64,000 nucleotides of DNA. It comes from Pontixanthobacter rizhaonensis. GTDB lineage: Bacteria > Pseudomonadota > Alphaproteobacteria > Sphingomonadales > Sphingomonadaceae. A model generated the notes under the pieces. The model was not told the origin of the DNA. It searched no databases and worked only from the letters and a program-made list of their open reading frames with translations. Positions 1 to 8,808 of the stretch are shown one piece after another; within the stretch, counting starts at the first letter, position 1; the number at the start of each line of letters is the position of its first letter. The stretch covers positions 682,001-746,000 of the forward strand of contig NZ_JABCRE010000003.1 in NCBI RefSeq assembly GCF_012972675.1, in the 5' to 3' direction. The translations under genes and the position numbers were made by a program.

Positions 1-81
1 GAAAATTTTTGTACCTCCAACAATTTCGAAGGACTGGTTGAAAAACTACTGAGTCTGCCGTTGGAATATCGGCCAGATTAG
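1..81 (+). CDS. possible 3' end of an unidentified gene
   Basis: Reading from base 1, frame 1 is open for 26 codons and stops with TAG at 79-81. The peptide ends in EKLLSLPLEYRPD, which looks like an ordinary protein C-terminus. It would converge on the acyltransferase that ends at 112. The fragment is too short to assign a family. The other two forward frames also close within about 50 bases, so this is only the most open of three options. Confidence 0.25.
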   Translation, partial: ENFCTSNNFEGLVEKLLSLPLEYRPD

Positions 82-111
82 GAGCTGCGAACCCGAAAAA
101 CCGGCCTTGCT

Positions 112-1236
112 CTATCTCCTCGCATCATTTTTCCGGGCCTGGCCATGCAGTAAACTTGTAAGCGGTTGCCTGATAAGTTTTTCCAGTTCGACAATTCCAA
201 GAGAGAGAGCCACTAGCGCCAGTATTGTCAGCCACAAAGCCAGATACGCTGGCAAATTCGTTAGGCTCAGCATTATATCCCGGCCTAGCTCACTATGCAC
301 CAAATACAATGGATAAGTTGCTAAACCTAAAGAGCGGATCACGTTCCGCTGGCTGCCCAACACAGCGTTGATCGCTTCAGCAAAGTGCACTGAACAGTAC
401 ATCGCCGCCAAAGCCATCAACCAAATTGCTGCTGGTAACAACAATGGTGCGGCTCCCAGCGGATCGACAAGTAGATACGTACGCGCGGCCCCTACATTGG
501 CCGCCAAGCCAGACAACACTAAACCACTTGCAAACAAGAGACGAAAGGGTGTCCAACCGGATTTAGTCGTTTGCCACAGCAACATACCTAAAGCGAAGTA
601 GCAGCCAGTCCGAGATAGGGTCAGATATTCGTAGTCGCCAGCGATTTGCAGATTGATTCCGAGGTCAAAGCCTACAAAATCCTGAATAACCTTCAATCCC
701 CAATATGCCATGCTCCAGCTACCAAGCAAAATGGCAAAAGAATGTAAGTATTTAGCCCCAGCCACCCACAGCACTATCGCGACCAAGACATAGAACACCA
801 ATTCCACGGCCAATGTCCAGTAAACACCGCTGACCCAAGGCCCGAGTGGGTTCAATATGATTGAGTTAAGATATCGTACCAGTTCAAACTCAGCCGAGAA
901 TAGGATCCCCGAGACGACTGTAATTGAAGCACAAATCCAAGCGGCCGGATATAATCTTGAAATACGGCCTTTGAGGAAATTGCTGCTTGATCTTTGCTGA
1001 GCCGAGTACGCGATGACAAACCCGGACAATACAAAGAAGATTGGCACACCGATCCATCCTGCTGCTGATACCGGGGATTGGATGCCATCCCTGAAGCCCC
1101 CCCCCCCCGTCGTAGCCAAGTCAGGTCTCCACCACCAATAGGCAAGGTGGTAAAAGCACACCATCAAGGCGGCGGTGAAGCGGACAACATCCAATCCGAG
1201 AAATGTGGTTTTTGTAGTTTGACTTGCAGCGTTCAT
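112..1236 (-). CDS. acyltransferase 3 family protein (polysaccharide O-acyltransferase)
   Basis: Integral membrane acyltransferase of the OatA/WcaH-like family (acyltransferase 3), 374 residues, usual length for the family. Such enzymes move an acetyl or similar group onto sugar hydroxyls. The N-terminal signature GLDVVRFTAALMVCFYH ends at His30, the probable catalytic residue. PIFFVLSGFVIAYS with a following RISRLYP is the second family signature, and many hydrophobic segments follow. Codons 43-47 contain an uninterrupted run of 12 G on the coding strand (1097-1108). A one-base slip there would truncate the protein after about 84 codons (stop near 852). It stands at the edge of a polysaccharide locus, so its acceptor is probably that glycan. 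The exact acyl group and acceptor are unknown. Confidence 0.85.
   Translation of the reverse strand: MNAASQTTKTTFLGLDVVRFTAALMVCFYHLAYWWWRPDLATTGGGGFRDGIQSPVSAAGWIGVPIFFVLSGFVIAYSAQQRSSSNFLKGRISRLYPAAWICASITVVSGILFSAEFELVRYLNSIILNPLGPWVSGVYWTLAVELVFYVLVAIVLWVAGAKYLHSFAILLGSWSMAYWGLKVIQDFVGFDLGINLQIAGDYEYLTLSRTGCYFALGMLLWQTTKSGWTPFRLLFASGLVLSGLAANVGAARTYLLVDPLGAAPLLLPAAIWLMALAAMYCSVHFAEAINAVLGSQRNVIRSLGLATYPLYLVHSELGRDIMLSLTNLPAYLALWLTILALVALSLGIVELEKLIRQPLTSLLHGQARKNDARR
1097..1108 (-). repeat. poly-G(12) homopolymer within the acyltransferase frame
   Basis: Twelve C on the plus strand are twelve G on the coding strand of the acyltransferase, giving Gly-Gly-Gly-Gly after Thr. The tract sits early in the gene and preserves the full reading frame in this sequence. 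Homopolymers of this length are classic slipped-strand sites. They are also prone to assembly miscounts. Confidence 0.9.
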
Positions 1237-1455
1237 GCGACATCGCTAGCTGAGCGACGCCTCGCTCGCAATCACACAGATCACCCAACGAACAGACGCC
1301 GAACGAACATGTCAGCCGCAGGCCATTTCACCGCCATAGTTGCCTTCTGGTTTACTCTTCGGCTACGCGCGGGCCACTGGCTGCTGCGCAAACAGCTGCT
1401 AAGCGAATAATCTACTGCATTTTCAAACCACCCAGCGCCAAAGGCTTGCCCGACA

Positions 1456-2133
1456 ATGAGTACAATTTTGAGAACTGGTTATGCGTCCCTCGCGAAACTA
1501 TCGAAACGGTTCTCCCGCGCGAACCTGTATCAGTGGCTGGAGGCCGAACTGGCAATTTTGCCTCAAGGCAGCCGAGTTCTCTGCATTGGCGCAGGCGGTC
1601 TGCTGGACACCATGATCAAGGGTCAAGCCGGGATTGAAGCAACTACGGTGGATATCGACCCCGCGCGCAAACCTGACATTGTCATGGATGCCACGCAGCT
1701 GACATTTGACAATGAAAGCTTCGACGCAGTCTTTATGCTGGAGGTATTGGAGCACGTTTTCGAACCCAAGGCAGCGCTCGATGAAATCAACAGAGTACTC
1801 AAGCCAGGCGGCCGGTTTATTATCAGTACCCCGTTCGTATTCGGCATTCACGAAGCCCCTTATGATTTTTGGCGCTTCACTCGTCATGGGCTGGAGCATC
1901 TTCTTGCGGAATATTCGGACCTATCCATTCGCGTGCGCAATCATTATTATGAATCGATCATTGTTCTTTTGACCCGCTCAATATTTTCGAAAGGCAAAAA
2001 AAGGCAACTGATCGGGGGGCTAGTCATCATTTTGGGCCTTCCCCTATTTGCTGTCCTATTGCTGCTGGATCGAATAACCCGGGACGATCAATCGACCACT
2101 GGGTATTTTGCCACCTGTGTAAAGCCGGATTGA
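1456..2133 (+). CDS. class I SAM-dependent methyltransferase
   Basis: A 225-residue methyltransferase of the type-11 fold. The SAM-binding motif I RVLCIGAGGLLD lies near residues 39-50, the acidic post-I motif VDIDP near 62, and LEVLEHV and LKPGGRFIISTP mark the later strands. The C-terminal 40 residues contain a strongly hydrophobic stretch (GLVIILGLPLFAVLLLL), suggesting membrane association, which is uncommon for this fold. It is the first plus-strand gene of the locus after the divergent acyltransferase. The substrate is probably a sugar or a glycolipid intermediate, but nothing in the sequence identifies it. Confidence 0.8.
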   Translation: MSTILRTGYASLAKLSKRFSRANLYQWLEAELAILPQGSRVLCIGAGGLLDTMIKGQAGIEATTVDIDPARKPDIVMDATQLTFDNESFDAVFMLEVLEHVFEPKAALDEINRVLKPGGRFIISTPFVFGIHEAPYDFWRFTRHGLEHLLAEYSDLSIRVRNHYYESIIVLLTRSIFSKGKKRQLIGGLVIILGLPLFAVLLLLDRITRDDQSTTGYFATCVKPD

Positions 2134-2145
2134 TGGCTGTTTGAA

Positions 2146-2210
2146 CCCTGCAAAATAGCTACCTGACGCATTCTTGAATCATGTTTCGCAGCAGGGCTAT
2201 TAGTAGCTAT
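2146..2210 (+). other. interleaved inverted repeats upstream of wzx (possible pseudoknot)
   Basis: CCCTGC at 2146-2151 can pair with GCAGGG at 2191-2196, and ATAGCTAC at 2155-2162 can pair with GTAGCTAT at 2203-2210. The order is a-b-a'-b', the topology of an H-type pseudoknot, in the 158-base gap before the flippase gene. No U-run follows, so it is not an obvious terminator. Function is unknown and chance pairing is possible. Confidence 0.25.
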
Positions 2211-2291
2211 CTCACGCGATGCTGCTAAACCGATTGCAGACCGTCAAAATGGCTGGAAACACAGCCTGCCATAAATAGGCCCGACTCCGCT

Positions 2292-3653
2292 ATGCCGTTC
2301 CCGATGATGCAACGATACTTTTCCAGCGAGAAGTGGGTAAATCAGGTCAAGACCATACTCGCCGCCGGTTCTGGAGGACTGTTTGTCAGAGTCCTGTCTT
2401 TGATCGCGACGCTGCTATCCTCGGTCGTGTTGGCTCGCGCGTTGGGTGCGGATAGCTTTGGATTGTATGTTTTTGCGTTGTCGGTAACGTCGTTACTATC
2501 CATCCCGATCCAGATGGGGGTGCCGACCTTGGTCGTACGCGAAACTGCCAGCGCCGATGCGGTCCAAGACTGGCCCGCTATCGAAAGTATCAGAGTTTGG
2601 GCATTGCGATGGAATATGACGCTGGGGCTGTTCATGGCCGGGGCATTTATTGGCGTTGCCATTATATTTGCTGATCAAGCATCGGATCAGAAATGGGTTT
2701 ATATTTTGGCGGCGGCGATCATATTGCCGCTGGCAATTACCGGAACCTTCGGCGCCGCTTTGCGCGGGCTGCGACATATTGTTTTGGGGCAGTTGCCAAT
2801 CGAGGTGCTTCGCCCGTTCGCTATTGTCGCTGTCATCTTTGTTATCTGGACGCAGACCGATTACACACTGGACACCACACTTGCCCTTTCGGTCAATCTT
2901 GTGGCCACCATTTTGGCAGGGTTGGTCGCCATGCTATTCTTGCGTAAACGGTTGGGCAAGCGGTACAAAACGGGCACCCCGTATGTGTTCCAAAACCGCG
3001 CTTGGGCCAAAGCAATCGTACCCATCGCGCTCATGTCGGGACTGCATATTATCAACCAAAACCTCGACCTGATGATGATTGGTGTGATGCGCACCAACGC
3101 TGAGGTCGGCGAATATAAGATAGCCGTTTCCGCCGCCACTTTTGTGATCTTTGGTCTATCGGCCATTCAGCTTGTCGCAATGCCTTACGTCAGCCGCTAT
3201 TTTAAGAAGAAGAATTTCGGTGAATTGCAGAAGCTGGCCTCGCTTTCGGCATTGGCCTCTATCATCATGGCGGCGCCGGTAATGGCCCTGTTCGCAGTGT
3301 ATGGCGATGTGCTTATCCGGGTGATCTACGGACAAGAATTTGCCAATGCGCTCAGCCCGCTGATCATCCTATCGATCGCGCAGCTGATCAATGGCTTCTT
3401 TGGTATTGTCTGGCCGCTGTTGGTCATGACCGGGAATGAACAGGCTGGGTTCCGCGGGCTGCTGATTTCTACATCGGTGAATGTGTCACTAAATCTGGCG
3501 CTCATACCCACATATGGCGCGTCTGGGGCCGCCGTCGCAACCGGATGCTCGATTGTCGTTTGGAACATACTCTTCTGGTGGTCGGTTTGGCGGCACCTAA
3601 AAATCGATGCGTCCATACTTGGATTATTGCGCCGTCGCCACTATGGGGCGTAG
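2292..3653 (+). CDS. oligosaccharide flippase family protein (Wzx-like)
   Basis: Membrane flippase of the MOP/polysaccharide-transport superfamily, 453 residues, with hydrophobic segments along the whole length, as expected for about a dozen helices. The N-terminal part VRVLSLIATLLSSVVLARALGA followed by DSFGLYVFALS is characteristic of Wzx/RfbX proteins, and GVPTLVVRETA follows. It would turn lipid-linked repeat units from the cytoplasmic to the periplasmic leaflet. It opens the main plus-strand run of glycosyltransferases, which fits a Wzx/Wzy-dependent locus. Nearby internal ATGs at 2304 and 2307 are possible alternative starts. Confidence 0.87.
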   Translation: MPFPMMQRYFSSEKWVNQVKTILAAGSGGLFVRVLSLIATLLSSVVLARALGADSFGLYVFALSVTSLLSIPIQMGVPTLVVRETASADAVQDWPAIESIRVWALRWNMTLGLFMAGAFIGVAIIFADQASDQKWVYILAAAIILPLAITGTFGAALRGLRHIVLGQLPIEVLRPFAIVAVIFVIWTQTDYTLDTTLALSVNLVATILAGLVAMLFLRKRLGKRYKTGTPYVFQNRAWAKAIVPIALMSGLHIINQNLDLMMIGVMRTNAEVGEYKIAVSAATFVIFGLSAIQLVAMPYVSRYFKKKNFGELQKLASLSALASIIMAAPVMALFAVYGDVLIRVIYGQEFANALSPLIILSIAQLINGFFGIVWPLLVMTGNEQAGFRGLLISTSVNVSLNLALIPTYGASGAAVATGCSIVVWNILFWWSVWRHLKIDASILGLLRRRHYGA

Positions 3654-3698
3654 CGTAAGGCGGCACATCGACCATTTTAAGGACTAACACGCAACGCA

Positions 3699-4715
3699 AT
3701 GTCGATAGCTGGCGCGCCTCCCACAATATCCGTAACTATGGCGACGTATAACGTGGCTCCATATGTCGCAGCCAGCGTTGAGAGCGTACTGAGCCAAAGT
3801 TTCACGGACTTTGAATTCATTATCGTCGACGATGGATCAACCGACAATACGCGCAAGATTCTGCAGCATTATGCTGACCAAGACACCCGTATTCGGTTGG
3901 TATTTAAGTCGCAAAACGGCGGGCTGGCGGCAGCCCGCAACGATGCGATTGTGATCGCGCGCGGCGATTGGGTGACGTTCCTTGATGGTGACGATATCTT
4001 CCGTAAAGATATGCTCGAAAAAGCGGTCAGTGCTGGCCAAGCAGCCGATGCCGATATGGTCCTGTGGGACTTTACAACATTTTCAGATGAAACCGCGATC
4101 AGTACCTCCAGCACCAGTTCCCGCTTGGCGACAATAGATGGTGATGACCGCTCCGCTCTGTTGGCGCTTCCCGCATTCGCTTGGACACGCCTGATACGGC
4201 GCGATGCACTGCTGCAGCACAAGATCCAATTTGCAAATGGGCTGACATATCAAGACGTCCCTCCGCATTGGGTGCAGATGACTGCACTTAACAAAATTGC
4301 TTTGGTTTCCGAGAGGCTGGTTTTTTACAGGCAGCAGCCCAATGCCACGACAGCCAAAACTAGCTGGAAGCGGGCTGATTATTTCCATATTCTGGACCAA
4401 GTGGCGGAATATTTGCGCACTTCCGGCTTGGAGCAGGTCTATGGAGATATCCTTGTGCAGCGGCAGCTTGAGGCATGGGCCGGTGTATATGACATCATCG
4501 ACCCTGACTTGAAGCCAAGGGTGCTGGATATGATTACCAACCGATATTCTGCCACCCACACAGAATATATTCGATCAAACAAGCCTTTGCGCTGGCGGGC
4601 CAGAACCTTTTTCAAGGCCCTAAACGGCCAGACCAGTGCCAAACTGGCTCTGGCACTTTGGACAAATACCCGGCAGCTTTACCGTTGGCTATCCAAGATT
4701 GCTGTGACGGCATGA
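3699..4715 (+). CDS. glycosyltransferase family 2
   Basis: A GT-A fold glycosyltransferase of 338 residues. The N-terminus has the GT2 entry strand SVTMATYNVAPYV and the nucleotide-binding FEFIIVDDGSTDNT (residues 38-51). A DGDD metal-binding motif is at 96-99 after FL, and GGLAAARN precedes it. The C-terminal half is typical of enzymes that extend lipid-linked oligosaccharides. It begins 45 bases after the flippase, and its stop overlaps the next start as ATGA. Donor and linkage cannot be read from sequence. Confidence 0.87.
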   Translation: MSIAGAPPTISVTMATYNVAPYVAASVESVLSQSFTDFEFIIVDDGSTDNTRKILQHYADQDTRIRLVFKSQNGGLAAARNDAIVIARGDWVTFLDGDDIFRKDMLEKAVSAGQAADADMVLWDFTTFSDETAISTSSTSSRLATIDGDDRSALLALPAFAWTRLIRRDALLQHKIQFANGLTYQDVPPHWVQMTALNKIALVSERLVFYRQQPNATTAKTSWKRADYFHILDQVAEYLRTSGLEQVYGDILVQRQLEAWAGVYDIIDPDLKPRVLDMITNRYSATHTEYIRSNKPLRWRARTFFKALNGQTSAKLALALWTNTRQLYRWLSKIAVTA

Positions 4716-5671
4716 GCAACTTGATACACCGCGCCCGCGAGTGGCTGGTTGCCAAGAAGAATGAGCAGACATGGCTCTATCTATGCTGGATGAACTGGTT
4801 GCGATTGCGGGCAGCCATAAACCTGCGCAAATTCGATGATCGGCAAGCGGTCATCCACTTGTATAAACGCTATGCCGGCCGAGAACCTGACTTGGAAAAC
4901 CCCGTTCGGTTCAGCGAGAAAATGCAATGGCTTAAGCTGAATTATCGACCTGCGGTGCAGACCATCTTGGCTGACAAACACGAGGTGCGCACCTACTTGA
5001 CAGATAAGGGATACGGACATTTGCTGAATGAGCAACTGGCCTGCGTATCGTCGGTCGAAGACATTGATTTCAGTGCCCTACCCAACCAATTTGTGGTGAA
5101 AGCGGCCCATGCCAGTGGCTGGAATTTGATTTGCCAAGACAAACGGTCTCTCGACGTGAAATCGGCCAAAGTGAGGCTTGCCAGCTGGCTGCAGCAGGGG
5201 ATATTCTGGAACGGTCGGGAATGGCCATATAAGAACATCCCCAGAAGGCTAGTGATTGAAGAATATCTGGAAGATTCCAGCGGCGGCCTTCGCGATTACA
5301 AGGTGTTTTGTTTCGGCGGCATCGCTGAGTTTATTCAAGCCAATTCGGGCCGGGCGTCTGCTGAGCATGCGCAGAATTTCTATAGTGTGGATTGGGAATT
5401 ACTACCTTTCGGAAAGGATTTGACCCCGCGGTCAGATATTACCATTCCAAAGCCCGGTACGTTAGACGAAATGGTGAAACTGGCACAGAAACTGGCAACG
5501 GGGCATCCATTTGTGCGGGTGGATTTCTATGATGTCGATGATCGGCTGTTTTTCGGGGAACTTACCTTTTACCCTGCCAGCGGCCTGCCTGACTTTAGAC
5601 CGGATCAATTTGATTTCACGTGTGGTGATATGCTTAGCCTCCCTTCTGCAAATGAGATGAACAATGTCTGA
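4712..5671 (+). CDS. TupA-like ATP-grasp fold protein
   Basis: A 319-residue protein resembling the TupA-like ATP-grasp family (named for the teichuronopeptide protein TupA). Supporting segments are YKRYAGREPDLENPVRFSEK, then NQFVVKAAHASGWN (lysine and glycine-rich ATP-binding region), RRLVIEEYLED, LRDYKVFCFGG, and an acidic VRVDFYDVDDRLFFGELTF that resembles the metal-binding end of ATP-grasp enzymes. An in-frame start exists at 4658, but the ATG at 4712 overlaps the previous stop (ATGA) and is preferred. Members of this family sit in polysaccharide loci, where they are suspected to form amide links or act as transferases. The reaction here is not established. Confidence 0.78.
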   Translation: MSNLIHRAREWLVAKKNEQTWLYLCWMNWLRLRAAINLRKFDDRQAVIHLYKRYAGREPDLENPVRFSEKMQWLKLNYRPAVQTILADKHEVRTYLTDKGYGHLLNEQLACVSSVEDIDFSALPNQFVVKAAHASGWNLICQDKRSLDVKSAKVRLASWLQQGIFWNGREWPYKNIPRRLVIEEYLEDSSGGLRDYKVFCFGGIAEFIQANSGRASAEHAQNFYSVDWELLPFGKDLTPRSDITIPKPGTLDEMVKLAQKLATGHPFVRVDFYDVDDRLFFGELTFYPASGLPDFRPDQFDFTCGDMLSLPSANEMNNV

Positions 5672-6437
5672 CAACATGCAAGAACAACAACTCGTCCAGG
5701 AGAGTTGGTATGATTTTCCATATCACTACCTCACCGGCATTCCGCCGAAATTTGGGGTTGCGCGTTTTTATGATTGGCATCTCAACTATGCCTCCGCGAT
5801 CGACTTTCTGTTGGAGAGAATCGGCAAAGAGAAAAAGCGGGTTTCCATAGTGGATATCGGGTGCGGTGACGGTCGTCTCACCTCAGAACTTGCCCGGTGC
5901 TTCCCATATGCGCGCGTTGCCGGGATTGATTATTCCGAAAGAGCCATAGGGCTCGCTAAGGCATTGAATGCGCGCAGCAGTATCGAATTTGTCGCGTGTG
6001 ACCTGATCGCAGACCCCCGCAAGGACTCCTTCGACGTAGCTGTTTTGATGGAGGTCTATGAACACATCGAACCGGCTAAAGGAGAGGCCTTTCTACATAG
6101 CGTCAAAGATTTAATGGCCGCGGACGGAGTTTTGCATCTGACTGTGCCGCACGTTAATATGCCGACCGATCCGCATCACTTTAGACACTTTGATGCCGCG
6201 ACTATTCGGGCCGAGCTTGAGAAATTTTTCACTGTCGAGGAAGTGATACCATTTGAGAAGATTTCTAAGAAAAGACGATGGCTGAACAGAATTCTTGCCA
6301 ACAAGCTCTTTATCCTAAACCACGATGGCCTTTTGAGTCGCGTGTTCAAATATTATAAATCAAATTTGTTCTACTGCGGCTCAGAGGCGCAATGCCAGCG
6401 GCTATATGTTCGTGCGGTCCGCCGCTCAGACACGTAA
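5664..6437 (+). CDS. class I SAM-dependent methyltransferase
   Basis: A 257-residue methyltransferase. Motif I is VSIVDIGCGDGRLTSELAR (about residues 60-78), followed by VAGIDYSERAI, FVACDLI, and the post-motif MEVYEHIEP. Its first eight bases overlap the end of the ATP-grasp gene, so the two are probably translationally coupled. It may methylate a sugar, or cap the chain end if this locus controls chain length by methylation; both are inferences from context. It is not a close paralogue of the methyltransferase at 1456, as the flanking segments differ. Confidence 0.8.
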   Translation: MSDNMQEQQLVQESWYDFPYHYLTGIPPKFGVARFYDWHLNYASAIDFLLERIGKEKKRVSIVDIGCGDGRLTSELARCFPYARVAGIDYSERAIGLAKALNARSSIEFVACDLIADPRKDSFDVAVLMEVYEHIEPAKGEAFLHSVKDLMAADGVLHLTVPHVNMPTDPHHFRHFDAATIRAELEKFFTVEEVIPFEKISKKRRWLNRILANKLFILNHDGLLSRVFKYYKSNLFYCGSEAQCQRLYVRAVRRSDT

Positions 6438-6439
6438 TC

Positions 6440-7609
6440 ATGCCATCGGATCACCTCAAAGTTTGGCACGCAATCGGACCTATGGAGATGGGCGGCGCCG
6501 AGGTGATGATCATGGAATTGATGCGCCACAAAAGCGCCGATATCGATGTTACGTTTCTGGTACATTGTCGGGACAGCTACTTAGCCGGTTCTGCCCATTT
6601 TGATCAGGAAATTCAGGCGCTTGGAGGGGCAATAGCTCCCATCACCACTCCCATGCAGAGCGGTGTGTTGGCCTATCTAGAAGCGTTTAAGGACCATATC
6701 GCCCAACATGGTACCCCAGACGTCATTCATATTCATTTGAACGCCCGAAGCGGGTTGGTGGCCGTGGCCGCCGCTCTTCACAAGATACCTAGGATAATTG
6801 TCCACTCCCATGCGGAAATCACTTTCCGCGGGACATGGCGCTACCGAATTTTGGCACAGCTTGAATTGCTGATCAGCCGAGTGTTATTTACCTTTCTCGC
6901 GACGCATCTTTGGGCGTGTTCCAAGCCCGCTTTCAAAAGCCTTTTCTTGCCCTTCTCACTCAGGAAGCAGCACCGGGCAATCGTGCCAAATGCCATCAAT
7001 GTCTCGCCTTACATCATGGCAATGCAAAAGGCGGGGGCGATTACAAACAAAGCCGCCTCCGACCAGCCGCGTCCGCTGGTAATCGGCACGGTGGGGCGGA
7101 TAGTACGGCATAAGAATGTGCTGTTTCTGATTGCGGTATGCAGCCTGTTGCGCAGACGGGGCACGGCCGTTGAACTGCGCATTGTCGGACGGGAGGCTGA
7201 ATCCGATTACGCAGACAAAATTCGCGCTGCTATCGCCGCTGATGGCTTGGAAGACTGTGTTTATTTGATGGGCGAACGCGGCGACATACCGGGCCAGATG
7301 GCAGGCTTTGATGTGTTTGCCAGCCCCGCTCTCAAAGAGGGCTTTGGAATCGTAGCGATAGAAGCACAGGCCGCCGGGAAGGCGTGTGTGCTATCGACCG
7401 GCTTCCCCCCAGCGGTTGATATGGGGTTAAACTTGGTGGATTTTGTCGAGCAATATGATACAGAAATGTGGGCAGACGCGATTATGCAGGCATCTGTCCG
7501 AGACCCGGTAGACAGTGCTCAAATTGATCAAGCATTCCAAAACAGTGGCTTCTCGATTGAGACGAGTGTCAAAATCGTTGAACACGCATGGCGCGGTTAT
7601 GAGCGCTAA
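6440..7609 (+). CDS. glycosyltransferase family 4
   Basis: A GT-B fold glycosyltransferase of 389 residues from the ATG at 6440, two bases after the previous stop; an upstream in-frame ATG at 6392 lies inside the methyltransferase and is less likely. The N-terminal domain begins VWHAIGPMEMGGAEVMIMEL, usual for GT4. The C-terminal domain has GTVGRIVRHKNVLFLI and the donor-binding signature ALKEGFGIVAIEAQAAGKAC with the two spaced glutamates. It acts at the cytoplasmic face on a lipid-linked intermediate. Specific sugar unknown. Confidence 0.86.
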   Translation: MPSDHLKVWHAIGPMEMGGAEVMIMELMRHKSADIDVTFLVHCRDSYLAGSAHFDQEIQALGGAIAPITTPMQSGVLAYLEAFKDHIAQHGTPDVIHIHLNARSGLVAVAAALHKIPRIIVHSHAEITFRGTWRYRILAQLELLISRVLFTFLATHLWACSKPAFKSLFLPFSLRKQHRAIVPNAINVSPYIMAMQKAGAITNKAASDQPRPLVIGTVGRIVRHKNVLFLIAVCSLLRRRGTAVELRIVGREAESDYADKIRAAIAADGLEDCVYLMGERGDIPGQMAGFDVFASPALKEGFGIVAIEAQAAGKACVLSTGFPPAVDMGLNLVDFVEQYDTEMWADAIMQASVRDPVDSAQIDQAFQNSGFSIETSVKIVEHAWRGYER

Positions 7610-7627
7610 TTTGGGAGCGCATATCCA

Positions 7628-8806
7628 GTGGGAAATTCGGTGAACATCCTGATCCTTGGCGATATCTGTCCCGCGGAAGGCACTCGGTCGTTATTTGATA
7701 GTGGTGACGAAAAAGCAATCTTCGGCACGTTACTCCCCCTGCTGCAAACTGCGGATGTTACGGTCGGGAATTTGGAATGCGCATTGTCATTGGCAGCCCT
7801 GGATGCGGTAAAGACAGGGCCGATATTGCGCGCAAAGCCAACCGATGCTCAGGTTTTGTCGCGCGCCGGATTTGATATTCTGGGCATTGCCAATAATCAC
7901 ATTCAAGATTGCGGCAGTGATGGCGTATTGGAAACAGTCGAGGCACTGCGTAATGCCTCTGTCGCTCCGGTTGGCGGCGGCGCATCTCCGGATGAAGCTG
8001 CAGCACCAAGAGTCATTGAGAACAATGGTCTAAAAATCGGCATAATCGCGGTCGCTGAACGAGAATTCAACGCCGTCAGTGACACGTGTGCAGGCGCGCA
8101 CATCTTTGACCCGTTGACTGATCTAGAGCGCATTAGAGACTGCGCTCTAGAATGCGACTTTACAGTCGTTCTCTATCATGGCGGGATCGAAGACTACGCC
8201 TTCCCCAGCCCCGAATTGGCAAACACTTGCAGAGCGCTGATCCGCAATGGCGCCAATTTGGTACTGTGCCAGCATAGTCACGTGATCGGCACCCTGGAAC
8301 ACTATCAGGGTGGGCAAATTCTATATGGGCAGGGCAATGCCGTTTACGGTCACCGCCCTCATAACGATCAATGGAACGAGGGATTGGCGGTTTCAATAAC
8401 CATTTCCAAGACCAAAAAGTCAGCCAAAGCAAGTTGTGAAGTGCAATTACTTCCAATCGGTTCTGACACGCACGGGAAGGTGGATTTGCTTCCACCAAAT
8501 CGGGCTGAACTGGTGCTGACACAGCTCAATCAAAGATCCCAATTGGCCGCCGATCCAGCTGTTATAGAACAAAAATGGGTGCAATTTTGCGCGACGCTCG
8601 GCAACCAGAATCTGCCCCATGCGTTTGGGTTGGGGTTATGGGCAACGCGGATAAATAAGCTATTGAAAGGGCTTTTGGTCAAGCTTCTGTATACTCGGAA
8701 GCAAAAAATGATCGCGATGAATGTTATTCGCTGCGCGGCGCATAGGGAAGTTATTCTGACTTCGCTGGAGCAGGCCAGTAAACCTGCACAAGCTTCTGAC
8801 GGCTGA
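7628..8806 (+). CDS. CapA-family metallophosphatase (capsule synthesis protein)
   Basis: A 392-residue protein of the CapA/PgsA family with a calcineurin-like metallophosphatase fold. Metal-site motifs seen in order are LILGDICP, VGNLECALS, GIANNHIQDCG, VVLYHGGIEDYAFPSPE and LCQHSHVIG, with YGQGNAVYG near the end of the domain. CapA is named from poly-gamma-glutamate capsules, but relatives are common in polysaccharide loci with no proven reaction. The GTG at 7628 is used; a second in-frame GTG at 7640 is also possible. No signal peptide is visible. It lies between a GT4 gene and the putative polymerase, both closely spaced. Confidence 0.82.
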   Translation: MGNSVNILILGDICPAEGTRSLFDSGDEKAIFGTLLPLLQTADVTVGNLECALSLAALDAVKTGPILRAKPTDAQVLSRAGFDILGIANNHIQDCGSDGVLETVEALRNASVAPVGGGASPDEAAAPRVIENNGLKIGIIAVAEREFNAVSDTCAGAHIFDPLTDLERIRDCALECDFTVVLYHGGIEDYAFPSPELANTCRALIRNGANLVLCQHSHVIGTLEHYQGGQILYGQGNAVYGHRPHNDQWNEGLAVSITISKTKKSAKASCEVQLLPIGSDTHGKVDLLPPNRAELVLTQLNQRSQLAADPAVIEQKWVQFCATLGNQNLPHAFGLGLWATRINKLLKGLLVKLLYTRKQKMIAMNVIRCAAHREVILTSLEQASKPAQASDG

Positions 8807-8808
8807 CA

